In this document: positions 24,752 to 34,900 of the stretch, in pieces
Layout of the letters: each line of letters begins with the position of its first letter
How positions within the stretch are numbered: the first letter of the stretch is position 1
Source: Deltaproteobacteria bacterium
GTDB lineage: Bacteria; Myxococcota_A; UBA9042; DTJE01
Length of the DNA: 46,152 nt
Direction: 5' to 3'
Assembly (NCBI GenBank): GCA_016784945.1
Contig: JADHTP010000002.1
Coordinates: 1-46,152 of the forward strand
Position numbers and translations under genes: made by a program
The notes under the pieces: generated by a model
Databases searched by the model: none
What the model was told of the DNA's origin: nothing
Seen by the model: the letters and a program-made list of their open reading frames with translations, nothing else

Positions 24752-24793
24752 CGCTGCGTTCATTTTGACCTGACTTCCAAAGGGGCGTACAGC

Positions 24794-27184
24794 ATGGATT
24801 CTGCGGCCGGTTTCCCCTCCATCGGGGACAAACTCAGCGGAAGGTTCCGGATCGTTTTCGGCAGGGGCTCGGGCCCTCTCGGAGTGGTCTACAAGGCCCT
24901 GGACCTGGCCTTGGACCTCCCGGTGGCCGTGAAGGTCTTCAAGCCGGAGTTGTTCCAATCGGAATTCAAGGAACAGAACCAGCTGCGTCTCTACCGGGCA
25001 CGGGCCTACCAGGATCCGAACCTGGTCAAGATCTACGAGGTCATGTACGAGCAGGGCCTCAACTTCATCACCTGCCAGTTGATGGAGGGCATGTCGCTGG
25101 CCGCCATCCTGGACCTTCATGCCGAAAGCGGCGAACACTTCACGATCCAGAAGGTTCGCGCCATCGTGACCCGCGTCACGACCGGTCTGGAGGTGATCCA
25201 CGGGGCCGGGGCCAACCACGGCAACCTGAAGCCCCAGAACATCTTCGTGCTCCCTGATCGCCTGGCGCTGTCCGATCCCTACTATCTGTTGTCACAACGC
25301 CTCCAGGAAGGTGAAGAGATCCCGGTGGAAGATTACTACCGGGGACCGGAACAGCTGTCCGACTCTTCCATGGACCTCAAGGAAACCGACATCTATTCAC
25401 TGGCGCTCATTGCCGGGGAACTGATCACCGGCAACCCGGTCCAGCCCGGTATGGCCCTGTCGGAGCAGGTCCCGAGGTTGACCGACCGCCTGGACGAGTT
25501 CTTCCTGAAAGCCACCTCCATCGAGCCCTTCGAGCGCTACCGGAACCTGGAAGAGTTCAACGCGAGCCTCATGGGAATCCTCGAAACGGTGGAATCCGAA
25601 GGCCTGTGGAAGCGCCGGTACCACGAAACGGGTTCGTTCAGGGCCATCAAGGTCCAGGTCCCCGAGGGGGATTCGGGTATCGAGCCTCTTCCGGAAGAAA
25701 CGGCCGAGCCCGCACCGGCGCCCGAACCGGAACCGGCGCCACAGCCCGAAGTCGAAGCCGTTGCCGTGCCGGAGGTCCAGGACGCCATCGAAACCGAAGA
25801 AGTGAAGGTGGTCGAAGAGGCTGTCGAAGTCGAAGAGGCTGTCGAAGTCGAAGAGGTTGTCGAAGTCGAGGAAGTCACCGAAGCCGAAGATGTCATCGAG
25901 GCCGAGGAAGCCGTCGAGGTTGAGGAAGTCCCCGAAGCCGAAGAAGCCATCGAGGCCGAGGAAGAAATCGAGGAAGTGGTCGAGGAAGTGGTGGAAGTCG
26001 AGGACGCAGAAGGTGTTCTCGTGGAAGGTGAAGACGTTTCCGAAGAGGATGACCTGGAGGAAGGCATCGAAGTCCTGCCCGAGGACATGCCCCCGCCCCC
26101 GCCTGAAGCAACCGAGGAAGACGGGCCCGAAGCCCATGGAACCGTCATGGGCATGCCTGCGGTATCACCCGATGAGCTGGACACCGAGGACGGGATCGAG
26201 ATCGAAACACCGCCGGTCCCCGCCGAAGCCCTGGTGGAAGACGAAGCAGGAGACCTGCCGCCCGAGGCGGCGGACGGCGACCTGGAGATGGAATCCGTGG
26301 CTCCCCCCACCATGGCCCCCTTCGAAAAGGTTGAAGGCATCCCGACGGGCGGCCCACCCACGGAGCAGGAACCGGCACCGATCAGGACGTTCGTGCTTCT
26401 GTTTTCCCTTTTCGTCGTGGTGGGTGGCGCTGCCGTTCTCATGTACATGAAGTTCAGCGAGACCGACAAGGAAACCGCCCAAACCCCGCCTCCCGCGAAA
26501 ATCGAGGCCGCTGCGCCCAAGGCCCCGGCCGCGAAACCGCCGGCGCCCAAGCCGCCCCCTCCGCCTCCCACGAAGCCGCCCGAACCCGTGGCCGCCCCAG
26601 TGGTCCAGGATGTGGCAGTGAGCTTGGATGCGGGTGTCCCGGCCGAACCGGCGCCCGAACCGGAGCCCGAACCACCTACCCGTACCCTGGCCGACAATCT
26701 CCGTTGCCCGGCGGGGATGGCCAAGGTGGTACTGGACGCCGGTCTGATCGACACGGCCGACGCCGCCGCGAAAAAGGCGGCCTTCTGCATGGACGCCTAC
26801 GAATATCCCGGCATGGGCCAAAAGCCCAAGACCAAGATCAACATGGGGTCCTCGAAGAAGCTGTGCAAGAAGGCGGGCAAGCAGTTATGCTCCGTCGCCC
26901 AGTGGAAAAAGGCGTGTGCTGCCACCTACCCCTACGGTGATACCTACAAGGCCGGGGCCTGCAACGTAGAGGGCGCCATCAAGGAAACCGGGTCGTTCCC
27001 TGACTGCGTAACCCCCTCCGGCATCTACGACCTGGTTGGAAACGCCTCGGAGTGGGCTTCGGACAAGAGGCTTCACGGAGGCGACACGGCTGGTGGAAAG
27101 GGCAATACCTGCAGCGCCGAGAGCAAGCGCTTCCTGCCAGGGCCCACCAATGGATTCCGTTGCTGCGCCGACGCCTTGCGCTGA
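24794..27184 (+). CDS. Transmembrane pseudokinase fused to an extracytoplasmic sulfatase-modifying-factor (FGE-like) domain
   Basis: The 796-residue protein starts with a Ser/Thr kinase fold. The glycine loop is GRGSGPLG (23-30) and the ATP-binding lysine is VAVK (K47). However, the catalytic loop reads HGNLKPQN (142-149; Asp replaced by Asn) and DFG is replaced by SDP (160-162), so phosphotransfer is unlikely. Next comes a Glu/Val-rich low-complexity tract (about 333-422). A single membrane helix near 531-553 (TFVLLFSLFVVVGGAAVLMY) and an Ala/Pro linker follow. The last 160 residues resemble the FGE/SUMF1 fold: CMDAYEYPG, KKLCKKAGKQLCSVAQWKKA, GIYDLVGNASEWASD, GFRCC. This layout suggests an envelope sensor or scaffold. 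It lies 10 nt upstream of purB, so the two may share a transcript. Confidence 0.85.
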   Translation: MDSAAGFPSIGDKLSGRFRIVFGRGSGPLGVVYKALDLALDLPVAVKVFKPELFQSEFKEQNQLRLYRARAYQDPNLVKIYEVMYEQGLNFITCQLMEGMSLAAILDLHAESGEHFTIQKVRAIVTRVTTGLEVIHGAGANHGNLKPQNIFVLPDRLALSDPYYLLSQRLQEGEEIPVEDYYRGPEQLSDSSMDLKETDIYSLALIAGELITGNPVQPGMALSEQVPRLTDRLDEFFLKATSIEPFERYRNLEEFNASLMGILETVESEGLWKRRYHETGSFRAIKVQVPEGDSGIEPLPEETAEPAPAPEPEPAPQPEVEAVAVPEVQDAIETEEVKVVEEAVEVEEAVEVEEVVEVEEVTEAEDVIEAEEAVEVEEVPEAEEAIEAEEEIEEVVEEVVEVEDAEGVLVEGEDVSEEDDLEEGIEVLPEDMPPPPPEATEEDGPEAHGTVMGMPAVSPDELDTEDGIEIETPPVPAEALVEDEAGDLPPEAADGDLEMESVAPPTMAPFEKVEGIPTGGPPTEQEPAPIRTFVLLFSLFVVVGGAAVLMYMKFSETDKETAQTPPPAKIEAAAPKAPAAKPPAPKPPPPPPTKPPEPVAAPVVQDVAVSLDAGVPAEPAPEPEPEPPTRTLADNLRCPAGMAKVVLDAGLIDTADAAAKKAAFCMDAYEYPGMGQKPKTKINMGSSKKLCKKAGKQLCSVAQWKKACAATYPYGDTYKAGACNVEGAIKETGSFPDCVTPSGIYDLVGNASEWASDKRLHGGDTAGGKGNTCSAESKRFLPGPTNGFRCCADALR
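25793..26060 (+). repeat. Glu/Val-rich coding repeat tract
   Basis: Imperfect 18- to 24-nt units built on GTCGAAGTCGAAGAGG repeat through this stretch and encode EVEEAVEVEE-type sequence. The first three units are almost identical at the DNA level, so unit number probably varies among strains. The tract links the pseudokinase to the membrane segment. Confidence 0.8.
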
Positions 27185-27194
27185 ACGAGCCACG

Positions 27195-28493
27195 ATGATC
27201 GAACGGTATTCCACCCCCGAAATGCGCCACATCTGGTCACCTCACCGCCGATGGGAGATCTTCCTGGACGTGGAACTGGCCTACCTCGATGCCCTGGAAG
27301 AAGACGGGATCGCCCCGGCGGGCGGCGCCGAACGCATCCGGGAAACGGTCAAGCTGGATCCGGGCCGCATCGAGGAGTTGGAGGCCACGTTACGGCACGA
27401 CGTGATCGCCTTCCTGGCTCACGTGGAGGAACAGGCCGGCGATGCCACGGCCTTCATGCACTATGGAATGACCTCTTCCGATGCCCTGGATACGGTGACC
27501 GGCCTCCAGCTCAAGGAAGCGGCCGGACTCATCCGGCAGCGGCTGGTGGAACTGGAATCGGCGCTTTGGAGCCTGGCCGATGGCCACCGGGAGACCACGG
27601 TGACCGGGCGGACCCACGGGATGCATGCCGAGGCCACATCCTTCGGTCTCCTGGTCCTGGGTTGGCGCGAAGCCGTCTGCAGGGGACTGGAACGATTCGA
27701 CGGCGCCGTGAAGAGGGTGGCTGTGGGCAAGTTCTCCGGGGCCGTGGGCAACCTGGCCTTTGGTGACCCCGACCGCGAGGTCCGGGTGTTGAAACGCCTG
27801 GGGCTGGAGGTGGAGCCGGTGGCCACCCAGGTGGTGGCCCGGGACCGCCATGCGGAGTTCTTCAGCACGCTGGCCGTGATCGGGGGAACACTGGAGCAGA
27901 TCGCGGTCAACATCCGTCATATGCAGCGCAGTGAGGTCGGCGAGGTCCACGAGTCCTTCGGCGGCGGGCAGCGCGGCAGTTCAGCCATGCCCCACAAGAA
28001 GAATCCCATCGACAGTGAAAACGTCACCGGTCAGTCACGGCTCCTGAGATCCTATGCCCTGGCCTCCCTGGAAAACATCGCCCTGTGGCACGAACGGGAT
28101 ATCAGCCATTCCAGCGTGGAGCGCATGATCGGGCCCGACGCCACGGCCACCATGGAATTCACCCTCAGGCGGCTCACGCGCATCGTGACGAACCTGGTAG
28201 TGCACGAAGACCGGATGTCTGAAAACCTCGCCGGTTCGGGCGGGCTCGTGTTCTCCGAGGGCGTTTTGCTGGCCCTGGTGCGAAAGGGATTGAAGCGACA
28301 GGATGCCTACGGGTACGTGCAGCGCGCCGCCCTGAAGGCCGCCGGCGACGGATCGAGCTTCGAAGACAACCTCGTGGCCGACGCCGAAGTGCGGGCCCTC
28401 CTGTCCGAAGATGAGATCCGGACCTGCTTTTCCGTCCGGGAGCACCTGAAGTTCCGCGACGCGATCTTCGAACGACGTACCCGGTCCCGGTAA
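27195..28493 (+). CDS. purB: Adenylosuccinate lyase
   Basis: The 432-residue enzyme starts at ATG 27,195; the frame extends upstream but overlaps the pseudokinase gene. It cleaves SAICAR to AICAR and adenylosuccinate to AMP in purine synthesis. Visible landmarks are the N-terminal MIERYSTPEMRHIWS, HYGMTSSDALDT, GRTHGMHAEATSFG (catalytic His region) and the superfamily signature GSSAMPHKKNPIDSENVTG with the flexible-loop catalytic Ser. Length is normal for the family. It is followed after 145 nt by purS, purQ and purL, giving a purine synthesis cluster. Confidence 0.96.
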   Translation: MIERYSTPEMRHIWSPHRRWEIFLDVELAYLDALEEDGIAPAGGAERIRETVKLDPGRIEELEATLRHDVIAFLAHVEEQAGDATAFMHYGMTSSDALDTVTGLQLKEAAGLIRQRLVELESALWSLADGHRETTVTGRTHGMHAEATSFGLLVLGWREAVCRGLERFDGAVKRVAVGKFSGAVGNLAFGDPDREVRVLKRLGLEVEPVATQVVARDRHAEFFSTLAVIGGTLEQIAVNIRHMQRSEVGEVHESFGGGQRGSSAMPHKKNPIDSENVTGQSRLLRSYALASLENIALWHERDISHSSVERMIGPDATATMEFTLRRLTRIVTNLVVHEDRMSENLAGSGGLVFSEGVLLALVRKGLKRQDAYGYVQRAALKAAGDGSSFEDNLVADAEVRALLSEDEIRTCFSVREHLKFRDAIFERRTRSR

Positions 28494-28509
28494 TATGACC
28501 AAGACTCCG

Positions 28510-28538
28510 TTGACGAAGTCCTGTACCATGCCTCGATA
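28510..28538 (+). promoter_or_regulatory. Possible promoter for purSQL
   Basis: TTGACG (28,510-28,515), a 17-nt spacer and TCGATA (28,533-28,538) lie in the 145-nt gap between purB and purS. The -10 match is weak, and read-through from purB is equally possible. No PurR box or riboswitch is evident. Confidence 0.3.
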
Positions 28539-28638
28539 ACGGGGCCGGTGAAGTGTTCCGGCGCTCTGGCGTGGCTGTGTGGCGGCGGCCGGACAATGGC
28601 GTCCAGGCGGCTGCCCAACTGATAACGGGCGAGAGGTC

Positions 28639-28914
28639 ATGGCAAAGAATGAAGTCGTTCAGATGTCCGTGGTTGTCCTTCCCAAGGAAGAGATCCTGGA
28701 TCCCCAGGGGAAGGCCGTGATAGGTGCCCTCAAGAGCCTGGGATTCGACGAGGTCCGTGACTGTCGCATCGGAAAGGTGGTTCGGCTGAAGCTGGAGGCC
28801 CCCGGGAAGGACGCGGCGGCCATCCGGGAGCGGGTGTCGGAGATGGCATCGTCCCTGCTGTCAAATCCCATCACGGAGGACTTCGATGTGGTCGTCGAGG
28901 AAGGGAACGGATAG
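28639..28914 (+). CDS. purS: Phosphoribosylformylglycinamidine synthase subunit PurS
   Basis: The 91-residue protein has the PurS pattern MSVVVLPKEEILDPQGKAVI, then LKSLGFDEVRDCRIGKVVRL and NPITEDFDVVVEE. It bridges PurQ and small PurL in the three-subunit FGAM synthase. It starts at ATG 28,639 after GAGAGG. purQ follows after 2 nt. Confidence 0.95.
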   Translation: MAKNEVVQMSVVVLPKEEILDPQGKAVIGALKSLGFDEVRDCRIGKVVRLKLEAPGKDAAAIRERVSEMASSLLSNPITEDFDVVVEEGNG

Positions 28915-28916
28915 AC

Positions 28917-29606
28917 ATGAAGGTCTCGATTATCGTGTTTCCCGGCAGCAACTGCGACCGTGACTGCCATCACGTGATGTCCCGGGTACTGGGGCAGGAC
29001 GCCGATTATGTGTTCCACAAGGAAAAGGCGCTGCCCGACACCGACCTCGTTATCCTGCCGGGGGGATTTTCCTACGGCGACTATCTGCGGTCGGGCGCCA
29101 TCGCCCGGTTTTCGCCCATCATGGACGATGTAGTGCGGTTCGCCGAAAAGGGCGGCCTGGTGCTGGGCATCTGCAACGGGTTCCAGGTCCTGCTGGAAGT
29201 GGGCCTGCTGCCGGGCGCCATGCGTCCGAACCGGGCGGGCCAGTTCGTGTGCAGCGACGTATTCCTCAAGGTGGACAACCGGGACACTCCCCTGACCCGC
29301 ACGGTGGAGGAGGGGCGAACCCTCACTATTCCAGTCGCCCATGCGGACGGAAACTACTATGCGCCGCCGGGGGTCCTCCAGGAGATCGAAGACAACGGCC
29401 AGGTGCTGTTCCGGTACGTGGACCGTAAAGGCCGTGTCCGGGACAGCGCCAATCCCAACGGTTCCATGAATAGCATCGCGGGAGTGATGAACCGTCAGGG
29501 GAACTGTTTTGGCATGATGCCTCACCCGGAACGGGCCAGCGAGGCCTGCCTTGGCAGTGAGGACGGAAAGATCCTGTTCGATTCGTTGATCCAGGCGAGG
29601 GGCTGA
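28917..29606 (+). CDS. purQ: Phosphoribosylformylglycinamidine synthase subunit PurQ (glutaminase)
   Basis: This 229-residue class I glutamine amidotransferase hydrolyses glutamine to supply ammonia to PurL. It begins MKVSIIVFPGSNCDRDC and has the PGGFSYGDYLRSGAIARF block. The nucleophile elbow is GICNGFQ (C86), and the catalytic His and Glu are in MPHPERASE. Length is normal. It lies between purS (2 nt) and purL (5 nt), consistent with equimolar expression of the complex. Confidence 0.97.
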   Translation: MKVSIIVFPGSNCDRDCHHVMSRVLGQDADYVFHKEKALPDTDLVILPGGFSYGDYLRSGAIARFSPIMDDVVRFAEKGGLVLGICNGFQVLLEVGLLPGAMRPNRAGQFVCSDVFLKVDNRDTPLTRTVEEGRTLTIPVAHADGNYYAPPGVLQEIEDNGQVLFRYVDRKGRVRDSANPNGSMNSIAGVMNRQGNCFGMMPHPERASEACLGSEDGKILFDSLIQARG

Positions 29607-29611
29607 ATTCA

Positions 29612-31813
29612 ATGAAGGCGACCATGAAGGACCTGGCCCTGGCCCAGGGCATCAGTGAGAAGGAATGGGAAGACATCCTGGAAGTCCTGGGACGGGATCC
29701 CAGCGAGGCCGAGGTGGCTGTCTTTGCCGCCATGTGGAACGAGCACGTTTCGTACAAGTCATCCCGCCTGCACCTGAAGAAGTTTCCCACCACGGGCCAA
29801 AGGGTCATCGTGGGCCCCGGCGAGAATGCCGGTGTCCTCGACGTGGGCGGCGGTTGGGCGGCCTGCTTCAAGATGGAAAGCCACAACCATCCGTCCTACA
29901 TCGAACCCTTCCAGGGAGCCGCCACGGGCGTGGGCGGGATCCTGCGCGACATCTTCACCATGGGGGCCAGGCCCATTGCGGGACTGAACTCGCTGCGTTT
30001 CGGATCCCCCGACCATCCCCGGACCGGGTACCTGGTGAACGGAGTCGTGTCCGGCATCGCCTACTACGGGAATTGCATCGGGGTGCCCACGGTGGGTGGA
30101 GAATTGCACTACGACCCCACCTACGACGGGAACATCCTGGTCAATGTCTTCACCATCGGGGTCCAGCGTGCCGATAGCGTCTTCTACGGGAGCGCCTCGG
30201 TGCCGGGCAGCGTGGTGATCTACATCGGGTCAGCCACGGGTCGGGACGGGATCCACGGCGCCAGTATGGCCAGTCATGCCTTCGAGGAAGATGCGGATCA
30301 AAAGAGGCCCACGGTGCAGGTGGGTGACTCGTTCGCCGAAAAGGTGCTGCTGGAGGCGTGCCTCGAGTTGATGGACCGGGGCCTCATCCTGGGAATCCAG
30401 GACATGGGCGCTGCGGGTCTGACCTGCTCGACCTTCGAAATGGCGGCCCGTGGCGGCACGGGCATGGAGGTGGACTTGTCCAAGGTCCCCATGCGCGCCA
30501 CCGGCATGACGGCTGCCGAGGTCCTGCTGTCGGAATCCCAGGAAAGGATGCTCCTGGTCACTTCGCCGGGCAGTGAACTCGCGGTGTTGGGATTGCTGGA
30601 AAACTGGGACCTGTGGGGCGCCATTGTCGGCCGTGTCACGGATACCGGTCGGATGGAGATGACGTTCGATGGCGAAAAGGTCGTGGACCTGGACGTCCTC
30701 CTTCTGACGGACAAGGCTCCACTCTACGATCGCCCCCGGTCCGAACCGGAAGACCTGGCGCAGCGCCGGACCCTGCCGCCCATCGAAGCCGACGGCAAGG
30801 AACTGTGGGAAGATTTTCTGGCGTTGCTGGACGACCCCGAGTTCCGCAGCAAGCGGCCCATCTTTCAGCAGTACGACCACATGGTCCAGGTGGGTAGCGT
30901 GATCCGGCCGGGCGAGGCGGATGCCGCCGTACTACGCATACCCGAGGATCCCCCGAGGGGCCTGGCCGTGGTTTCCGATGGCAACGCCCCCATGACCTGG
31001 TTGGATCCGCGGATCGGCGGATTCAACATCGTGGCCGAATCCGTCCTGAACCTGGCTTGTGTAGGTGCCCGTGCCGTGGGGCTTACCGATTGCCTGAACT
31101 TCGGCAACCCCGAGCGGCCGGAAGTGATGTGGGAGTTTGTGGAGGCTGTGGAAGGCATTGCCGAGGCCTGTCGAGCTTTCGATACGCCGGTCACGGGCGG
31201 AAACGTGAGTTTCTATAACGAGACCGCCGGCAGTTCCATCCGTCCGACCCCCGTGGTGGGCGTCGTGGGCGTGATCGACGACGTGGATCGGATAGCCCGG
31301 GCCGGGTTCCAGAACCAGGGCGATGATGTGGTTCTGCTTGGTCAGACCGAAGCCTGGCTGGACGGGTCCCTGTACCTGCGCAGCAAGACCGGTGAGATCA
31401 GAGGTCAGCCCATCAAGGCAGAAGTCAATGCCCATGCGGCCCTGTGCGACCTGCTCATCGGGGCCGTGGGAGAGAAACTGGTCAACAGCGCCCATGACGT
31501 GTCCGACGGCGGAATCCTGTTCGCCCTGGCGGAATGCATCGTGTCGTCGCCTGCCCTGCACGGTGCGGTCCTGGACCTGTCCTGGGCCTCGGACGATCCC
31601 GTGTCGCGCCTCTTCGGCGAGGCGCCCTCTAAGGTCCTGGTCACTGTGTCTCCCGATGGCGCCAAGCGCCTGGAAGGCATGGCCCGGGCACTGGACGTTC
31701 CCTACCTGCGCCTGGGTACGGTGGGTGGCCGCGACATGCGGGTGGACCCGTTCTTTACCGTCCCAGTGGAATCCATCGCCGCCCGACACACCACCCCGCC
31801 TCCCGGTATGTAG
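29612..31813 (+). CDS. purL: Phosphoribosylformylglycinamidine synthase subunit PurL (small type)
   Basis: The 733-residue synthase is the small PurL form that works with PurS and PurQ. It uses ATP and ammonia to convert FGAR to FGAM. Landmarks are MWNEHVSYKSSR, KMESHNHPSYIEPFQGAATG, GGILRDIFTMGARPIA, DMGAAGLTCSTFEMA and, in the second half, LNFGNPERPEVMW, TGGNVSFYNET and SAHDVSDGGILFALAE. It ends 169 nt before the convergent giant lipoprotein gene; the gap holds an inverted heptad array. Confidence 0.97.
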   Translation: MKATMKDLALAQGISEKEWEDILEVLGRDPSEAEVAVFAAMWNEHVSYKSSRLHLKKFPTTGQRVIVGPGENAGVLDVGGGWAACFKMESHNHPSYIEPFQGAATGVGGILRDIFTMGARPIAGLNSLRFGSPDHPRTGYLVNGVVSGIAYYGNCIGVPTVGGELHYDPTYDGNILVNVFTIGVQRADSVFYGSASVPGSVVIYIGSATGRDGIHGASMASHAFEEDADQKRPTVQVGDSFAEKVLLEACLELMDRGLILGIQDMGAAGLTCSTFEMAARGGTGMEVDLSKVPMRATGMTAAEVLLSESQERMLLVTSPGSELAVLGLLENWDLWGAIVGRVTDTGRMEMTFDGEKVVDLDVLLLTDKAPLYDRPRSEPEDLAQRRTLPPIEADGKELWEDFLALLDDPEFRSKRPIFQQYDHMVQVGSVIRPGEADAAVLRIPEDPPRGLAVVSDGNAPMTWLDPRIGGFNIVAESVLNLACVGARAVGLTDCLNFGNPERPEVMWEFVEAVEGIAEACRAFDTPVTGGNVSFYNETAGSSIRPTPVVGVVGVIDDVDRIARAGFQNQGDDVVLLGQTEAWLDGSLYLRSKTGEIRGQPIKAEVNAHAALCDLLIGAVGEKLVNSAHDVSDGGILFALAECIVSSPALHGAVLDLSWASDDPVSRLFGEAPSKVLVTVSPDGAKRLEGMARALDVPYLRLGTVGGRDMRVDPFFTVPVESIAARHTTPPPGM

Positions 31814-31855
31814 ATCTCCTCGCAATAGCCCGTTGCCTACAGCCAATAGCGTAGG

Positions 31856-31943
31856 GTCCAACGTCTATCGATAAACGTCTAACGACGGACGTACTTGTCC
31901 ACGATATCTACCGTCGTTGTACGTTGGACGTTCAGCGTTGGAC
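31856..31943. repeat. Second inverted heptanucleotide array (GTCYAAC units)
   Basis: Left units GTCCAAC, GTCTATC, GATAAAC and GTCTAAC (31,856-31,883) face right units GTTGTAC, GTTGGAC, GTTCAGC and GTTGGAC (31,916-31,943). The right units are the reverse complement of the same consensus. About 32 nt, with no gene, lie between the arms. The arms could fold into a long imperfect hairpin between the convergent purL and giant-lipoprotein genes, perhaps serving as a terminator. The GTC-led 7-nt period matches the arrays around the four-helix-bundle gene. Confidence 0.75.
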
Positions 31944-31982
31944 GAGAGAAGGCAGCCAGGAAAAGTCGAGCGAGGCCCCTAC

Positions 31983-34900
31983 TTACGGACAGACGTTGCC
32001 GCAGATGGGTCCGCAGTCCACACCGGCCTCGGTGCCGTTCTGCAGGCCGTCAGAGCACGAGAACTCGCAGTCCACGCCATGGTGACCCTGGATGCAATCC
32101 CAAGCGGAATCGTTCTGTGAGTTCGGAGGTCCGCCGAGGGGTGAACCCGCATTGGGCAGGACACCGAGGTCGGCCGTATTGGCCGCACCCTGGGCCCGTC
32201 CCGAACCCACATTCATCTGGCCCCAAATGGACTGCACGTAGCAGGGATCCGCCGGGTTGCCGAGACACCCCGGCCCGCCCTGCTCAAGGTCGCTGGATCC
32301 GCCGCCACCGAGAGTCGAGGTGTAGCCCGTGACCCGGCAGCCCTTGCAACATCCGCCCACATCGCAGCAGAAGTGCATCTGGCAGGTGCTGGTCACACCC
32401 ATACAGTCCGTGGCCTCGTTGCAGGCCCAGTCGTTGGGCAGATCCGGCTGACAGATCATGGTGTGTGAAGCCGGATCGTCCTCGGCCGGCGGGTGGTTGT
32501 CCGCATCGTACGGGCAAAGCTCCATGCCAGGCGGGCAGGGCGGATCCGCACATTCCAGCGTGCAGCCAACGGGTGCGGGTGGGTCGCAATGGGCGTTGGG
32601 ATCGCACTCGGTATCCTGTTCGCAGTAGGCCGGGCAGGGCGGATCGATCTGGTCCGCCGTGCCGTCGCAGTACACCGACAGGAAGTAGCCGCACTGGTCG
32701 GACACCAGGCTGGCGACGCAACCCGTATCGTCGTCCACGTCCTCGCTGCCGCAGGTGAACCCGGCGGTGCAATTGGCATCGACGCGGTGGCCACGACATT
32801 CCGATGCATCGTCACACACCGAAGGCGCCCAGTAACCGGTCTGAGATGCCTTGGTGGGGCACACGTCCGGATTGGCCGTGTCGGGTCCAAGGTTGATGGC
32901 GCAACAGTCGCCAGTCAGGCAGCAGTAGCCGTTTTGGCAGTGGCCGTCCAGTTCGTCATCAGAGAAGTTCTTGCAGTCCGAATCCTCGTTGCACGGGTAG
33001 CCGTAGGGAAGGTCGGCCTGGCACTTGACCTCGCCCGCGTCCACGTCGGCCTGCGAACAACCGCTGTTGTCCGAGATGCACGGGTCGCAATGGGCGATGT
33101 CGTCGCACAGGGCGTCGTTCTCCACGCCGCCGTCCAGACAGGAAGTCATACATTCCGGATCGGTGGCCTGCCACACGTTCTGGCCCGGACCTGCCACGGG
33201 GTACGGCTCCTGTGTGCAGGAACCGACCGGTGCGTCGGGATCAGGCGGGTTGGGTGCGGCCGGGCAGAACACCGGGATGAACAGACCGCAGTTGTCGGAC
33301 AGCGAGCCGTCACAGGCGCAATCGTCTTCCGCCAGGACCTGACCACACTGGTAGTCAACGCAGACCGGATCCTTGCGTTCACCTTCGCACCCGGCCGTGT
33401 CGTTGCAAGCCGGGGTCACGGTGTAACTGACCGGACACTCGAGCGCCCCGGGCTCATCATTGGTCGGGCAACAGTCGCCGGCCAGGCAGCAGTAGCCGTT
33501 CTGGCAGTGGCCGGAGATGCAGTCCGAAGTCTCGTTGCACTCGCTTCCATCGGCCCAGTCCGGGATGCAGATCTTGCTGTCCGGGTAATTGGCATCCGGC
33601 TGAGTGGGGAAGCCGTCCGGGTCGCAGTGTGAACCGTTGTCGCAGTCGAAGTCATTGGTGCAGACCGTCAGGCATGCCGGCTCCCACTGGGCACCGGGCA
33701 CGAGAGGTCCGTAGTCCCCGCAGAACGTGGACACGAACAGTTCACACGTGTTGGCCTCGACGCTGTTGTCGCAGGCCGTGTCATCATGCACCTGGATCTT
33801 GTTGCAGATATGGTTGATGCAGTTGGCATCGTCGCGGTGACCCTGACAGTCATTCAGGAACTCGCCGACCGGTGCGTCGGCATCGCATACCTGCGGGCCG
33901 CGGTAAGGCGCCGGGCAAACGGCCTGCGCCGAAACCCAGTCGGCCTCGGACTTGATGGCATCCGGGTCGTCGTCGGTTCCCCAGTTGGTCCAGGCGCCGC
34001 TGGGACAGCAATCGTTGAGTCCGCTCGGACCGGGATCACAGCAGTAGCCGTTGCGGCAGTGTCCGCTGAGGCAATCCAGGTCCTCCGACTTCCGGCAGAG
34101 CCCGCCCAGGCAGTCGCTGTAAGGCGTGTAGGGCGGCAGGAGCACGGGGCAGTCACCCACGTCCACGCAAGCGGGCGGGCTGAGAGGCACCGTGTCGATG
34201 CAGTAGTCTCCGTCGGGAAGCAGTGCCTTCAGGCGCAGGTCGAACTGGTAGGCGCCGTAATCATAGGCGCCACCGTTGGTGTCCACCCCCACATAGTAGA
34301 CGCCGGGTTGGAGCTGGTTGTCGATGACCTCGTTGTCAACGCCGGCGGGGAAGATGTTGGCGCACAGTTCGTCGGTACCCGGTACACATGTGCCGGTCTG
34401 CATGCACGCCTCCGATTTGATGAAGGCGATCATGTCCTGGCCGAAGCCCTGCTGGAGCACCAGGGTTGCCCGCTTGGGCACGGTGATCTCGAACTTGTAG
34501 AGGCGATCATGTCCCGATCCGCCGCCGCAGTTCGATGACGTGCTGTTGACGGAGCACTCGGTGGTGCCCGCGAACTGGGTTGCCGGGTCGATGTCCAGGT
34601 TGCCCAGGTCGATGGCGTCTTCCCAGCGGTGTCCCAGGTTGAGGTTGGGGTCGTCACTTCCCTTCACGTAGACCTTCCATTCGTGCAGGTATCCGCCGTT
34701 ACCGCTTCCGGTGTCGCAGACCCTGATGTACCAGTCGCCCGCGGCGTCCTCACCCTTCAGGGAGCACAGGGGAAGGCCCGACGTCAGGATACCCGGATAG
34801 GGCACGGGCAGTGACAGGTCGAAGGTATTGTGGAAGTTGTCGTTGGACCCACCGATATGGTCCCACATGATGTGCACATAGCCCTGCGGATCCACCACCT

